A DNA stretch of 33,017 nucleotides, from positions 1 to 33,017 of the forward strand of contig JAFZDQ010000109.1 of the NCBI GenBank assembly GCA_017561085.1, written 5' to 3'. The position numbers were made by a program, and so were the translations under genes. Source of the DNA: Lachnospiraceae bacterium (GTDB lineage Bacteria > Bacillota > Clostridia > Lachnospirales > Lachnospiraceae). This document shows, one piece after another, positions 15,569 through 23,986 of this stretch (positions are counted from its first letter, which is position 1; each line of letters starts with the position of its first letter). The notes below the pieces were generated by a model. The model did not search any database and was not told where the DNA came from. It saw nothing but the letters and a program-made list of their open reading frames with translations.

Positions 15569-16673
15569 AATGATAGCATTTTGCAAAAAGGAAATAGTTT
15601 TTGTGATTGCACTGCTGGCGGCGGTGCTTTCCATGTTTTTCGTGCGCCCGTCCAAAGAATATCTGGCATATCCTGACTATCGGGTGCTGGCTCTTTTGTT
15701 TTGTCTCATGATAATTGTGGCGGGACTGCAGGAAATTGGTGTTTTTATGAGAGTCGGCAAGGAGCTTACCGAGCGTGTGAAAAGCAGCAGAGGACTGACG
15801 ATGGTTTTAGTGATGCTCTGCTTTTTTACAAGCATGCTGATTACCAATGATGTGGCGCTGATTACCTTTGTGCCCTTTGCCATCGAACTTTTGAAAATGG
15901 CAGGCTTAAAAGACCGGATTATCAAAGTGGTGGTGCTGCAAACCATTGCGGCGAACCTGGGAAGTATGTTTACCCCTATCGGCAATCCGCAGAACCTGTA
16001 TCTTTATAATTTGACGGGAATGAGCATCGGAAGATTTTTGATATTGATGTTGCCTCTTAGTGCAGTGTCGTTTTTGTTACTGTTTGTTATCATATGGCTG
16101 GAAAAGCCGGTTCCTTTGGCCACTGATTTGCCGGAAACAAGCGGAGCAATTGATGTAAAGCATACCGTAATTTACGGAGTTTTATTCGTTGTTTGTCTGC
16201 TTACGGTGGTGAGAATTTTGCCGTTCCTTATCATGCTGGGGATTGTTGTGATTGGTATTTTGGCGGTAAACAGGGGATTGTTTGCAAAGGTGGATTATTG
16301 TCTTTTGGGTACGTTTTTGGGATTCTTTGTGTTTGTAGGTAATATGGAAAATATTCCGGCGGTAAAGGCGCTTCTTGAAAATCTTCTGGCAGAGCGGGAA
16401 CTTATTGTATCTGTACTTGCCAGCCAGGTAATCAGTAATGTACCTGCGGCAATGCTGTTGGCAGGATTTACCACATCGTATGAAGCACTGCTTTTCGGTG
16501 TGAATATCGGAGGTCTCGGTACGCTGATTGCTTCTCTTGCCAGCGTGATTTCTTACAAAGCCTACGCTGCGGAGCCGGATTCTGCCAAAGGAAAATACAT
16601 GGCGGTGTTTACTGTTTATAATCTGGCTTTTTTAGCAGTTTTAATGATTTTCGGATTCCTTTTAATTCCTTAA
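15558..16673 (+). CDS. SLC13/ArsB-NhaD-type anion permease
   Basis: This polytopic permease of about 371 residues has about ten hydrophobic segments. Motifs typical of the ion-transporter superfamily (CitMHS/ArsB/DASS) are present: SMLITNDVALITFVP and NLGSMFTPIGNPQNLYLY in the first half, and SQVISNVPAAMLLAG and NIGGLGTLIASLAS in the second. The pseudo-symmetric halves are complete. The start is taken as TTG 15558, eight bases after AAGGAGGG (15542-15549); the ATG at 15534 would place that site inside the gene. It overlaps dus by 11 bases. The substrate (dicarboxylate, arsenite, sulfate or sodium/proton exchange) cannot be decided. Confidence 0.85.
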   Translation: MKDKMIAFCKKEIVFVIALLAAVLSMFFVRPSKEYLAYPDYRVLALLFCLMIIVAGLQEIGVFMRVGKELTERVKSSRGLTMVLVMLCFFTSMLITNDVALITFVPFAIELLKMAGLKDRIIKVVVLQTIAANLGSMFTPIGNPQNLYLYNLTGMSIGRFLILMLPLSAVSFLLLFVIIWLEKPVPLATDLPETSGAIDVKHTVIYGVLFVVCLLTVVRILPFLIMLGIVVIGILAVNRGLFAKVDYCLLGTFLGFFVFVGNMENIPAVKALLENLLAERELIVSVLASQVISNVPAAMLLAGFTTSYEALLFGVNIGGLGTLIASLASVISYKAYAAEPDSAKGKYMAVFTVYNLAFLAVLMIFGFLLIP

Positions 16674-16674
16674 C

Positions 16675-16704
16675 TTGTAATTCCTAGTTAATTGGTAGTA
16701 TAAT
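16675..16704 (+). promoter_or_regulatory. Promoter of the Rrf2 regulator gene
   Basis: TTGTAA (16675-16680), an 18-base spacer and consensus TATAAT (16699-16704) lie 31 bases before the start codon. The spacer contains CCTAGTTAATTGGTAG, an imperfect dyad that could be an autoregulatory Rrf2 site; that part is a guess. Confidence 0.6.
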
Positions 16705-16735
16705 AAAGGTACTTTCAAAGAAAAGAGGAAAGCAC

Positions 16736-17161
16736 ATGAAGATTTCTACCAAAGGAAGATATGCACTGCGTTTGATGATAGATCTTGCCATGCAAGGGGG
16801 CGGTACGCCGGTTTCCCTAAAGGATATAGCAGTAAGGCAAGGCGTTTCCGATAAATATTTAGAACAGATTATTGCCATGTTAAATAAAGCAGGCTATGTA
16901 AAGAGTATCAGAGGGCCGCAGGGCGGCTATATGCTTACGCAGGAACCTTCCTATTACACGGCGGGGATGATACTCCGTTTAACGGAAGGGTCCCTTGTGC
17001 CGGTTGCCTGTGCAGAAGAAGAGAGCATTTGCGAACGGGAAGGCGGATGCGGAACCATGGAGCTTTGGAAAAGGCTTGATGATGCCATCAAATGCGTGGT
17101 GGACGGCGTGACACTGGCGCAGCTTTTGGAGTGGCAGCTTGCCAAACAACAGGATATTTAA
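16736..17161 (+). CDS. Rrf2-family transcriptional regulator
   Basis: This 141-residue protein is of the typical length for the IscR/CymR/NsrR family. The winged helix covers about 1-80, with the family signature start MKISTKGRYALRLMIDLA and the wing IRGPQGGYML. Three cysteines (in VACAEEESICEREGGCG, roughly 92, 99 and 105) match the iron-sulfur ligand spacing seen in cluster-binding Rrf2 members, so it may sense iron-sulfur status, redox or nitric oxide. It has its own promoter and stands alone; the next gene is on the other strand. Confidence 0.9.
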   Translation: MKISTKGRYALRLMIDLAMQGGGTPVSLKDIAVRQGVSDKYLEQIIAMLNKAGYVKSIRGPQGGYMLTQEPSYYTAGMILRLTEGSLVPVACAEEESICEREGGCGTMELWKRLDDAIKCVVDGVTLAQLLEWQLAKQQDI

Positions 17162-17249
17162 ATTATAGCGAGCTTTGAAACATTGCTCCGGAACAAGATC
17201 ATGAAACATAACTCCGGAACATGGATCTGATACTTGACCATGAAACACG

Positions 17250-17289
17250 ACTCTGTAACGGATGAATTCCGCTACAGAGTTTTTATTTT
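17250..17289. terminator. Terminator shared by Rrf2 and AGCS genes (convergent)
   Basis: ACTCTGTA and CGGA on the left pair with TCCG and TACAGAGT on the right, followed by TTTTATTTT on the plus strand. The stem contains the TAG stop (17272-17274) of the convergent symporter gene. Termination on the plus strand is well supported; on the minus strand the T tract is poor. Confidence 0.75.
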
Positions 17290-18603
17290 GTTCCTTAACA
17301 GATAAAGGGCCAGTAAATTGGGCAAAAGCATGATGGCATTGATGAAATCCGTGCACTCCCATACGAAGGATAAGGGGAGGATTGCCCCGATATAAATCAT
17401 GACGATATAGGCTATTTTATAATAGGAAACTCCCTTCGGTCCGGTCAGATACGAAATGGCGGATTCTCCCAGATAGGACCATCCGATTAGGGTGGTTACG
17501 GCAAAAGCAATCAGGCAAACGGACAAAAAAGAACTGCCAAAGAAGGGAAATTGTAAAAAGGCAGCTTCCGTAAAGGAGGCATCCCCGATGCCTGAGAGGG
17601 AAGCCGGATGCTTGATTTGATTTACCACAATTACGAGGCCGCTGAGTAAGCACATCACAACCGTATCCCAAAACACGGCAGTCATGGAAACAAAAGCTTG
17701 CTTGACGGGATTGTTGGATTCGGAAGCAGCCGCCACGATGGAGGAAGTTCCGATGCCGGCTTCATTGGTAAAAAGGCCCCTGGCAATGCCATATCGTGCA
17801 GATAAAAGCAGGGAAGAAACAGCAGTACCTGATAAAGCAGCCTTGGGACAAAGGGCATCCGACAAAATCAGGCGCACGGCAGGAAGCAGGGCATCCCGAC
17901 CCAGAAACAGCAAAAGCACGCAGCTTCCCATATAAACAATTGCCAGAACCGGAACCAGCTTCATGCAAAGGTTTCCTATGGCCGAAACACCGCCTACGAT
18001 AACAAAGCCTGTAAGTATGGCAGCCACAAAACCGGATAAGCCGGGGGGAATACGGAAACTGGTATAGGTAGTTTGGGTAATGGCATTGGCCTGGGTGGCA
18101 CAGCCGACTCCGAAGGCAGCGATAACCGTAAGAAACGCATAGAATTTACCCACGGATTTGTGCTTTAAGCCATATTCCCATATGTACATAGGGCCACCGC
18201 GATAAAACCCTGCGGCATCCTTTTTCTTATATAGCACACTTAAGTAGCTTTCACTGTAAGCGGTAGCCATCCCCAGTATTCCGGTAATCCAGCACCAGAA
18301 TAAAGCTCCCGGTCCGCCAAGCGCTATGGCAGTAGAAACGCCTACAATATTGCCGGTTCCGAGGGTTGCCGCCAAGGTAGTGGCAAGGGTAGCAAAGACA
18401 GATAAATTTGCGGCAGCGTTTTTCTCTGCGGAATCTTCCGGTTTTTCGGGGGTAATACTAAGTAAGATGGCTTTTTTTATTTTTTTCTGCGGGAAGTGTA
18501 ATTTCATGGTAAAATAAAGGTGTGTACCCATAAGTAAGACCAGTAAAGGTCCGCCCCATAAAAATTGATTTATTCGGGAAATCGTTGCAATGAGATTGGA
18601 CAT
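17272..18603 (-). CDS. AGCS family sodium/alanine (glycine) symporter
   Basis: This 443-residue integral membrane protein has about ten or eleven helices and spans the whole family length. The alanine/glycine:cation symporter signature is present (ATLGTGNIVGVSTAIALGGPG), followed by FWCWITGILGMATAYSESYL. Later conserved runs include RGLFTNEAGIGTSSIVAAA and YLGESAISYLTG. It probably imports alanine or glycine with sodium or protons. The ATG at 18603 has only a weak AAAGAGA upstream, so the exact start is less certain. It is divergent from the HExxH membrane protein gene, sharing a 60-base intergenic region. Confidence 0.93.
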   Translation of the reverse strand: MSNLIATISRINQFLWGGPLLVLLMGTHLYFTMKLHFPQKKIKKAILLSITPEKPEDSAEKNAAANLSVFATLATTLAATLGTGNIVGVSTAIALGGPGALFWCWITGILGMATAYSESYLSVLYKKKDAAGFYRGGPMYIWEYGLKHKSVGKFYAFLTVIAAFGVGCATQANAITQTTYTSFRIPPGLSGFVAAILTGFVIVGGVSAIGNLCMKLVPVLAIVYMGSCVLLLFLGRDALLPAVRLILSDALCPKAALSGTAVSSLLLSARYGIARGLFTNEAGIGTSSIVAAASESNNPVKQAFVSMTAVFWDTVVMCLLSGLVIVVNQIKHPASLSGIGDASFTEAAFLQFPFFGSSFLSVCLIAFAVTTLIGWSYLGESAISYLTGPKGVSYYKIAYIVMIYIGAILPLSFVWECTDFINAIMLLPNLLALYLLRNKIKTL

Positions 18604-18663
18604 GAAGGTGGGATTCTCTTTCGAAGGTCGTTGTTACAAGTATAGTAGGAAAAGGATGCGGAT

Positions 18664-19869
18664 ATGCTGAAAAATTGCTGTGTTCCGAAGCGGAACGGTA
18701 GTAAATTAAAGCAGAATAAAGTAAAGCAAAACAAAGTAAAGAAAAACAATATTTGGATACCGGCAGGACTTATTCTCTTGGCACTATTCTTAAATCTTTT
18801 GGGATGGCTCAGTGAAGGATTTTGTGATTTTTACGTGCATCATATATTTCCGATATGGGTAGCTACCTACGGAAGGGTGATGGGATGGTTTCCTTTTTCA
18901 GTAGGAGAACTGATGTTGTATGCGGCGGCGATGATAGTAGCGGTGTTGGCGATGAGTATTCCTTTTTACTTGGCGCTTCGGAAGAAGATACCGGGCAAGG
19001 TGAAAAAGTGCTATGCTGCGTTTGTCAAAGTAGTTGTTTGGATTTTTTCCGTGGTTTGCCTGATTATGACCTTAAACTGTTTTCTTCTTTATCATGTCAG
19101 CCCCTTAAAAGAAAGTCATCCGATGTTTACGGAAAAAGAGGCGCGTGAGTATGGTTTGGAAGAAGTGGAAATTTTGCGCAATGAAATCGTGCTTCTTTCT
19201 AACTATTTGGCTGAGCAGTTGGAGCGGGATGACGAAGGAAATCTGATTTATGAAAAGGATATGATGATTGCCCGGGCCAAGCAGGCGATGGCTTCTTTGG
19301 GGGAAGAAATCCCCCGGCTGCAAGGATTTTATCCGGATCCGAAACCTTTGTGGAAGTCGGACTTTTTCAGCCAGCAATATATCATGGGGTATTATTTCCC
19401 ATTTTCATTGGAAGCAAATTATAATAATATGATGTGTATCGGCAATTATCCGGCAACGCTTTGTCATGAACTGTCTCATTTAAAGGGCGTTATGCGGGAG
19501 GATGAAGCCGGCTTTATCGGATATCTGGCCTGTATGGAAGCGGATGATTTGTTTTTTAATTACAGCGCCTGTTTAAGTGTGCTTACTTATGTCGATAATG
19601 ATTTTTACAGGGCTATCGGTGAAAATGATGCGTATTATAAGTCTATGCCGGCGATTTCACCGCTGGTAAAGAAGGATAAGCAATTTTTGACCGAGGAAAC
19701 CTGGAAAAAGGTAGAGGAGGATGCAATGCTTAGCACGGAAACCGTGAAAAAGGTATCCGATACCTTTACGGAAACAACCCTCACCTTAAACGGAGTATCA
19801 GAAGGAAAAATCAGCTACAGTAAGGTAGTGGATTTGCTGCTCGTTTATTATGATGGAATATTATATTAG
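18664..19869 (+). CDS. DUF3810-like membrane protein with HExxH motif
   Basis: This 401-residue protein has a basic, repetitive N-terminus (KLKQNKVKQNKVKKNN) and membrane helices at about 30-50, 75-100 and 118-140. A large C-terminal domain follows. CHELSHLKG near residue 267-275 gives an HELSH zinc-metalloprotease-type motif (His268, Glu269, His272). EAGFIGYLACMEADD downstream may supply the third ligand. The pattern fits DUF3810 proteins, which are predicted but not proven membrane peptidases. AAAGGATG precedes ATG 18664. The Mbeg1-like hydrolase gene follows by 24 bases in the same operon. Confidence 0.85.
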   Translation: MLKNCCVPKRNGSKLKQNKVKQNKVKKNNIWIPAGLILLALFLNLLGWLSEGFCDFYVHHIFPIWVATYGRVMGWFPFSVGELMLYAAAMIVAVLAMSIPFYLALRKKIPGKVKKCYAAFVKVVVWIFSVVCLIMTLNCFLLYHVSPLKESHPMFTEKEAREYGLEEVEILRNEIVLLSNYLAEQLERDDEGNLIYEKDMMIARAKQAMASLGEEIPRLQGFYPDPKPLWKSDFFSQQYIMGYYFPFSLEANYNNMMCIGNYPATLCHELSHLKGVMREDEAGFIGYLACMEADDLFFNYSACLSVLTYVDNDFYRAIGENDAYYKSMPAISPLVKKDKQFLTEETWKKVEEDAMLSTETVKKVSDTFTETTLTLNGVSEGKISYSKVVDLLLVYYDGILY

Positions 19870-19893
19870 GCAGAAAGGCAGGAGAAGAACGGA

Positions 19894-21093
19894 ATGAATA
19901 TTATAGATTACGTCCGTAAATATGGAGAATTATCGTTCCTTGAAGCGCCTTTTAATGAGGTGGACAGCCTGGTTCTTTGCCAGCTGACCTATTTGGATTT
20001 TGGAAAATATGTACCCGGACTGGATAAAAGAAATGCGCCGGTAACCCTGCAAAGTATCTATGAAGACCCGGAGTGGCCTGAGATTTTGGAGAGTTACTGG
20101 TTTAAAGAAGATAACCGCAGACTTTTTACTGCGGCGGTTGAATCAAAGCGGTTTGGGGATTTGAAACTGAATTATTATGTCAATTTGATTGATGAAGACA
20201 GGGAAATGCAGTTTTGTGCGGTTACCTATATTTTAGGGGACAAAAACTGCTATTTGGCATATCGCGGTACGGACGCTACCCTTATCGGATGGAAGGAAGA
20301 TGCGAATTTTGCCTTGTCCGGTCCACGCAGCAGTCATCGGTTGAGTTGCGAGTACATGAACCGGGTAGCCGGATATATTGCCGGATGTTTTTATGCTGGC
20401 GGACATTCAAAAGGCGGAAACCTGGCGGCTTATGCTGCCATGAATTGTGCAGAGTATACCAGGGATAAGCTGATTGCTTTGTATAATAACGACGGTCCGG
20501 GCTTTTTGCCGGAAATTCTCAAGGAAGGGAATTATGAGCAGATTAAGGATAAGACCGTGAAGCTGATTCCCCGCTCTTCCGTGGTAGGCGTTCTTTTGGA
20601 GTCGGAAGTAGATTATGAAGTGGTAGAAAGCAGAAGCTTTGGCGTGTTCCAGCACAACGCCTTTAACTGGAAGATAAAGGATATGGGGTTTGTCCGTGCG
20701 GGAAAGAGGGATGATTTTTCAAAATTCCGGGATGCAGCGTTCAATGAGTGGATTTTTTCCCTTTCCGAAGAGGAAAAACATGCGTTGATTGATTCCTTAT
20801 ATCAGGTTTTGGCCGCATCTCAGGTGAAGGATCTGTTTCAGATGGCAGCAGATTGGCCCACTTGTATGCAGAGTATGTCCGTGGCACTTCGGGATATGAA
20901 TGATGAAACCCGAAAGGCGATTATGCGGATTTTGCGTACCGGATTTGAAATTGCCAGAGGTATGGCGGTGTCGGAAATGAAGGACTGGCAGCAGGAAATG
21001 AAAGGCAAACAGCAGGAGATGATTCTGCGCCAACAGGAGAAGACACAGGCCTTCATAGAAAAGACCCAGGAATTTTTGAAAAAGAAGAAATAG
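19894..21093 (+). CDS. Mbeg1-like (DUF2974) alpha/beta-hydrolase
   Basis: This 399-residue protein resembles the DUF2974/Mbeg1 family of lipase-like hydrolases from Clostridia. The nucleophile elbow GGHSKGGN has Ser172 in GxSxG, preceded by AYRGTDATLIGWKEDAN, the usual strand and oxyanion region of this group. NNDGPGF follows, and a histidine near GVFQHNAFNW is a candidate triad residue. The last 60 residues are very rich in Gln, Glu and Lys (QQEM repeats) and probably form a coiled coil. There is no signal peptide, so it is likely cytoplasmic. The true substrate is unknown. It is last in the operon with the HExxH protein. Confidence 0.87.
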   Translation: MNIIDYVRKYGELSFLEAPFNEVDSLVLCQLTYLDFGKYVPGLDKRNAPVTLQSIYEDPEWPEILESYWFKEDNRRLFTAAVESKRFGDLKLNYYVNLIDEDREMQFCAVTYILGDKNCYLAYRGTDATLIGWKEDANFALSGPRSSHRLSCEYMNRVAGYIAGCFYAGGHSKGGNLAAYAAMNCAEYTRDKLIALYNNDGPGFLPEILKEGNYEQIKDKTVKLIPRSSVVGVLLESEVDYEVVESRSFGVFQHNAFNWKIKDMGFVRAGKRDDFSKFRDAAFNEWIFSLSEEEKHALIDSLYQVLAASQVKDLFQMAADWPTCMQSMSVALRDMNDETRKAIMRILRTGFEIARGMAVSEMKDWQQEMKGKQQEMILRQQEKTQAFIEKTQEFLKKKK

Positions 21094-21134
21094 GCGGAAT
21101 TTGAGGAACAGTTCAAATTTCTGAAAATAAACTG

Positions 21135-21163
21135 TTGACAGATGGAGAGAAAACAGATAAAAT
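21135..21163 (+). promoter_or_regulatory. Promoter of tRNA-Leu
   Basis: A consensus TTGACA (21135-21140) is followed by 17 bases and TAAAAT (21158-21163), about 11 bases before the mature tRNA start. An alternative TATAAT at 21163-21168 would need a 22-base spacer. Confidence 0.65.
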
Positions 21164-21174
21164 ATAATGTGTTC

Positions 21175-21258
21175 GCAGGAATGGCGGAATTGGCAGACGC
21201 GCACGGTTCAGGTCCGTGTGGTAGCAATACCATGAGAGTTCAAGTCTCTTTTCCTGCA
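21175..21258 (+). tRNA. tRNA-Leu (CAG anticodon)
   Basis: An 84-base class II tRNA: acceptor arms GCAGGAA and TTCCTGC pair perfectly. The anticodon stem CACGG/CCGTG encloses loop TTCAGGT with anticodon CAG at 21209-21211. A long variable arm follows, and the T-loop reads TTCAAGT. The CCA end is not encoded. The D-arm has the GGCAGACGC pattern of bacterial leucine tRNAs. Confidence 0.97.
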
Positions 21259-21261
21259 TAG

Positions 21262-21290
21262 AAAAACCCTAGTATTTACTAGGGTTTTTT
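21262..21290 (+). terminator. Terminator after tRNA-Leu
   Basis: A 12-bp perfect stem (AAAAACCCTAGT, loop ATTT, ACTAGGGTTTTT) begins four bases after the tRNA, with the T run continuing. Confidence 0.92.
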
Positions 21291-21445
21291 GTTTTGTAAC
21301 AGGCAAAAACAATATGACATATGCTAAAACGTATAAAAGAACACTACAAAGGTATCTTAGCGAGCACTTACGGTGGCTGGATAATGGTATAAAATCTGTT
21401 TACACTAATATGGACTATATAATCTTTTGATGGGGGATATAGGCC

Positions 21446-21865
21446 ATGAAGAAAGCGGAAACTGAAGAAGAAAGAATGCTATCTGCAAATAGATTGCGTA
21501 ATATACGTGAAAATGCCGGTTTGACACAAGAACAGTTTGCAGAAAAGATAGGTATTTCTACATCAGGCTACAAAAAAATCGAACATGGAGTAAATGGTGT
21601 TACTTCAGAATTTTTGCGTTTATTACACGAGAATGTTGGTATTTCGGCAGATTATGTTTTGTTTGGAAAGACACAAAGTGTTGATAATGCCTGGGAAGAA
21701 ATTTCCAATTGCTCAGAAGAAGATAAATTATTTATACTGATGAGATTAACGGCTTATTTAACCATAGCAAAAAAAGGTACATTTCCTTTTATAGAAAAAC
21801 AGACGGAATTGGATAAAGAAATCAGATTATTGATAAAAAAATTTTTGAATGGTGGTAAAGACTGA
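21446..21865 (+). CDS. XRE-family HTH regulator heading the Agr-like operon
   Basis: This 139-residue protein has an XRE DNA-binding domain at about 14-72 (LRNIRENAGLTQEQFAEKIG, ending GISADYVLFG) and a helical C-terminal part (about 80-139). GGGGGA precedes the ATG. Its TGA overlaps the ATG of the response regulator by one base (TGATG), so it is translated with the LytTR regulator and AgrC-like kinase. It probably controls its own operon. A TATAAT lies around 21418-21423, without a clear -35 match. Confidence 0.85.
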   Translation: MKKAETEEERMLSANRLRNIRENAGLTQEQFAEKIGISTSGYKKIEHGVNGVTSEFLRLLHENVGISADYVLFGKTQSVDNAWEEISNCSEEDKLFILMRLTAYLTIAKKGTFPFIEKQTELDKEIRLLIKKFLNGGKD

Positions 21866-22593
21866 TGCCACAGAAAATACTTATACTTGAAGACAATTAT
21901 GTGCATATGCAGGCTTTAACGGAAATTATCCGAAGTTTGCATAGTGATTTGCAAGTGTATTGTGCTTCCGATGTAAAAACAGCGTATCAGCTGGCATTGG
22001 AAAATCACATACACTTGTTTTTAGTTGATATTATATTAGATATTCATAAGCCCGGCGATGTGTCGGGACTTGATTTTGCAAAAGCGATTAGGGGAGTCAC
22101 AAAGTACAAATTTACACCGCTTGTTTTTATCACATCACTGGAAGATCCCAAATTATATTCCTACAGTCAATTGCATTGCTATGGCTATATTGAAAAGCCG
22201 TTTAGTGTCGCTCAGGTGAGGGATACTGTTTTGAGTGCCTTAGAGTATCCGGTGAAAGAAGATGATGATAAGTACGTTTATTTCAGAAAAGAGGGAATCG
22301 TTTATTCTGCCCACGTTAAGGATATCGTTTTTATTGAAAGCAGCAGGAGAAAAATCAGAGTTCATTGTATCAATGATGAATTGGAAATTCCTTATAAAAC
22401 TTGTGAAGAGATGCTGAAGGATTTGGATTCGGACTCTTTTATTCAGTGTAGCAGATATAGCATCATTAATAAAAGATATATCGAGCAGATTGATTATACC
22501 AACCGTTATATAAAGTTAAAATATGTTGATGAACAGGTGGAAATCGGCAGAATTATGCAAAAAGAAGTGAAAAAGAGGTTGGGATATGAATGA
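21865..22593 (+). CDS. agrA-like: LytTR-family response regulator (AgrA-like), second copy
   Basis: This 242-residue regulator has a receiver domain (about 1-122) with acidic pair ED at 9-10, phosphoacceptor Asp55 (LFLVDII), ITSLED and YIEKPF. The LytTR DNA-binding domain (about 132-240) includes FIQCSRYSIINKRYIEQID. It overlaps both the upstream XRE gene (one base) and the downstream kinase gene (eight bases). It pairs with a kinase located beside agrB and agrD, so it is the likely output of peptide sensing. A box reading ACAGTTAAA on the minus strand before agrB (24630-24638) resembles one half of an AgrA site. The paralogue is at 10997. Confidence 0.9.
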   Translation: MPQKILILEDNYVHMQALTEIIRSLHSDLQVYCASDVKTAYQLALENHIHLFLVDIILDIHKPGDVSGLDFAKAIRGVTKYKFTPLVFITSLEDPKLYSYSQLHCYGYIEKPFSVAQVRDTVLSALEYPVKEDDDKYVYFRKEGIVYSAHVKDIVFIESSRRKIRVHCINDELEIPYKTCEEMLKDLDSDSFIQCSRYSIINKRYIEQIDYTNRYIKLKYVDEQVEIGRIMQKEVKKRLGYE

Positions 22594-23860
22594 GGTTATC
22601 GTGATAGTCGTTTTGATTGCGGAGATATTGACGGTTCTTCAGTGTTTGCAGATTGCCTTTATGCAGGAACTGAAGTTTGATAAATACATGGCTGGGATTA
22701 TCGTAGCGGATGTTTTGTTGTATTCGGCGATAACCTTTGGGCTCTTACCGAAGATATGCTCCGTGTTGTTTTATGTACTGGTTTTTGTGTATTGCTATTT
22801 TAAGTTTAAGCAGAAGATGGCAAAGACGGTGATTAGTTTTATTATTGGGGTGTCATTAGGTGGATGTATTGAAGCGATAGTGGCTTGTGCGTTTAGTACA
22901 CTGATTAATTTGTTAGATAAAAACATAATTCTTTTATTAGCGAGTTTTGTTACTTTGGTATTTTCTTATATTGTAAACCGAAGTATATCGATATTAACTA
23001 TCAAGAAAATATATAACGGTAAAAAGATGATTTTGTGTTGTATAACTATTTATGGGTTGGCATATGCAGGGTTGTTGGTTGACTATTATTTGAATCATCA
23101 GATTATTAAGATATATGCAGTATTTATTTTATTGTTTTTAGTAGTAATTGTTTTCTATTTGTATAAACTGGTGCAAGCACAGAAAGAAATTGAGCTAAAG
23201 AACCATGAATTAGAATTGCAAAATATTTATGGCAATATGTATGAAAATCTTTTGTGTGAAGTGAGAAGAAAGCAGCATGATTATAAAAATCAGATAGCAA
23301 CTATATATAGTATGCAAATGGCTACTGACTCAAACAATGATATGTTAGAGATGCAACGGGAGTATATAGATACGCTACATATGAATCAGAAATATGAATC
23401 TGTATTAACCGGTTGTGAGCATCGTATATTAGCAGGATATTTTTATTATCAATTTTTATCATGTGAAGAGAAGAATATTATCGTTGATTATAATATTTTT
23501 GCTAATCAAGTAGAGTGTAGCTTTTCTTTACATGAAATAATTGAAGTATTAGGTATATTAATTGATAATGCATGTGAAAATGTTTTGGAAGAAGAGAAAG
23601 AGGAGAAAAGGATAAGGGTAGAGTTTTTGGAAAGTAATAAATCAATTACATTGGCGGTTTCAAATCCAGCACAGAAATTTTCTTATGCCCAAATTGATAA
23701 ATTGTTTGAGGAAGGTTATAGCAGCAAAGGAAAAAACAGGGGATTAGGGCTAGCCAGATGTTTAGAATTGGTAAAAAAATATAGTGCAGACATGGTTGTA
23801 CAAAATTTTATGTTTAAGGAAACGAATTGGGTAGAATTTAGAATTAATATTAAGAAATGA
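22586..23860 (+). CDS. agrC-like: AgrC-like receptor histidine kinase, second copy
   Basis: This 424-residue sensor has about six membrane helices in residues 3-200, a coiled linker, and H-box KQHDYKNQIAT with phosphoacceptor His231. The GHKL ATPase domain follows, with N-box GILIDNACENV and G-box KNRGLGLARCLE. It overlaps its regulator gene by eight bases. It converges on the agrD-agrB genes across a bidirectional terminator, so it is very probably the receptor of the AgrD-derived peptide. It has the same length as the first kinase (11721-12995) but a diverged membrane region, as expected if the two recognise different ligands. Confidence 0.9.
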   Translation: MNEVIVIVVLIAEILTVLQCLQIAFMQELKFDKYMAGIIVADVLLYSAITFGLLPKICSVLFYVLVFVYCYFKFKQKMAKTVISFIIGVSLGGCIEAIVACAFSTLINLLDKNIILLLASFVTLVFSYIVNRSISILTIKKIYNGKKMILCCITIYGLAYAGLLVDYYLNHQIIKIYAVFILLFLVVIVFYLYKLVQAQKEIELKNHELELQNIYGNMYENLLCEVRRKQHDYKNQIATIYSMQMATDSNNDMLEMQREYIDTLHMNQKYESVLTGCEHRILAGYFYYQFLSCEEKNIIVDYNIFANQVECSFSLHEIIEVLGILIDNACENVLEEEKEEKRIRVEFLESNKSITLAVSNPAQKFSYAQIDKLFEEGYSSKGKNRGLGLARCLELVKKYSADMVVQNFMFKETNWVEFRINIKK

Positions 23861-23864
23861 AAAA

Positions 23865-23896
23865 CTACCGGTTGAGAAATATTCACAAACCGGTAG
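23865..23896. terminator. Bidirectional terminator between kinase and agrD
   Basis: CTACCGGTT (23865-23873) pairs perfectly with AACCGGTAG (23888-23896). T-rich sequence follows on the plus strand and TTTTCATTT on the minus strand, so both convergent operons can stop here. Confidence 0.85.
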
Positions 23897-23902
23897 CCTT
23901 TC

Positions 23903-23986
23903 TTATTCTTCGTCCAAGAGCGGATGCTTTGGTTCACCGAAGAAAATCATGCTGATAATATCAAAACCGATACCCCATTCGAACAT
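23903..23986 (-). CDS. agrD: AgrD-like cyclic autoinducer precursor with serine at the cyclisation site
   Basis: A 27-codon gene too short for routine calling. GGAGGTGA lies just before ATG 23986, and an in-frame TGA sits nine bases upstream of that ATG, so the frame cannot extend. The leader (residues 1-11) is short and hydrophobic. Residues 12-16 read SMIFF and 17-27 read GEPKHPLLDEE. AgrD peptides have a five-residue ring beginning with Cys followed by an acidic Pro-containing tail that AgrB cuts; the EPK.P tail here fits that pattern closely. Cys is absent, so Ser12 would form a lactone ring with Phe16. It overlaps agrB by 26 bases in another frame. Product processing is inferred. Confidence 0.82.
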   Translation of the reverse strand: MFEWGIGFDIISMIFFGEPKHPLLDEE

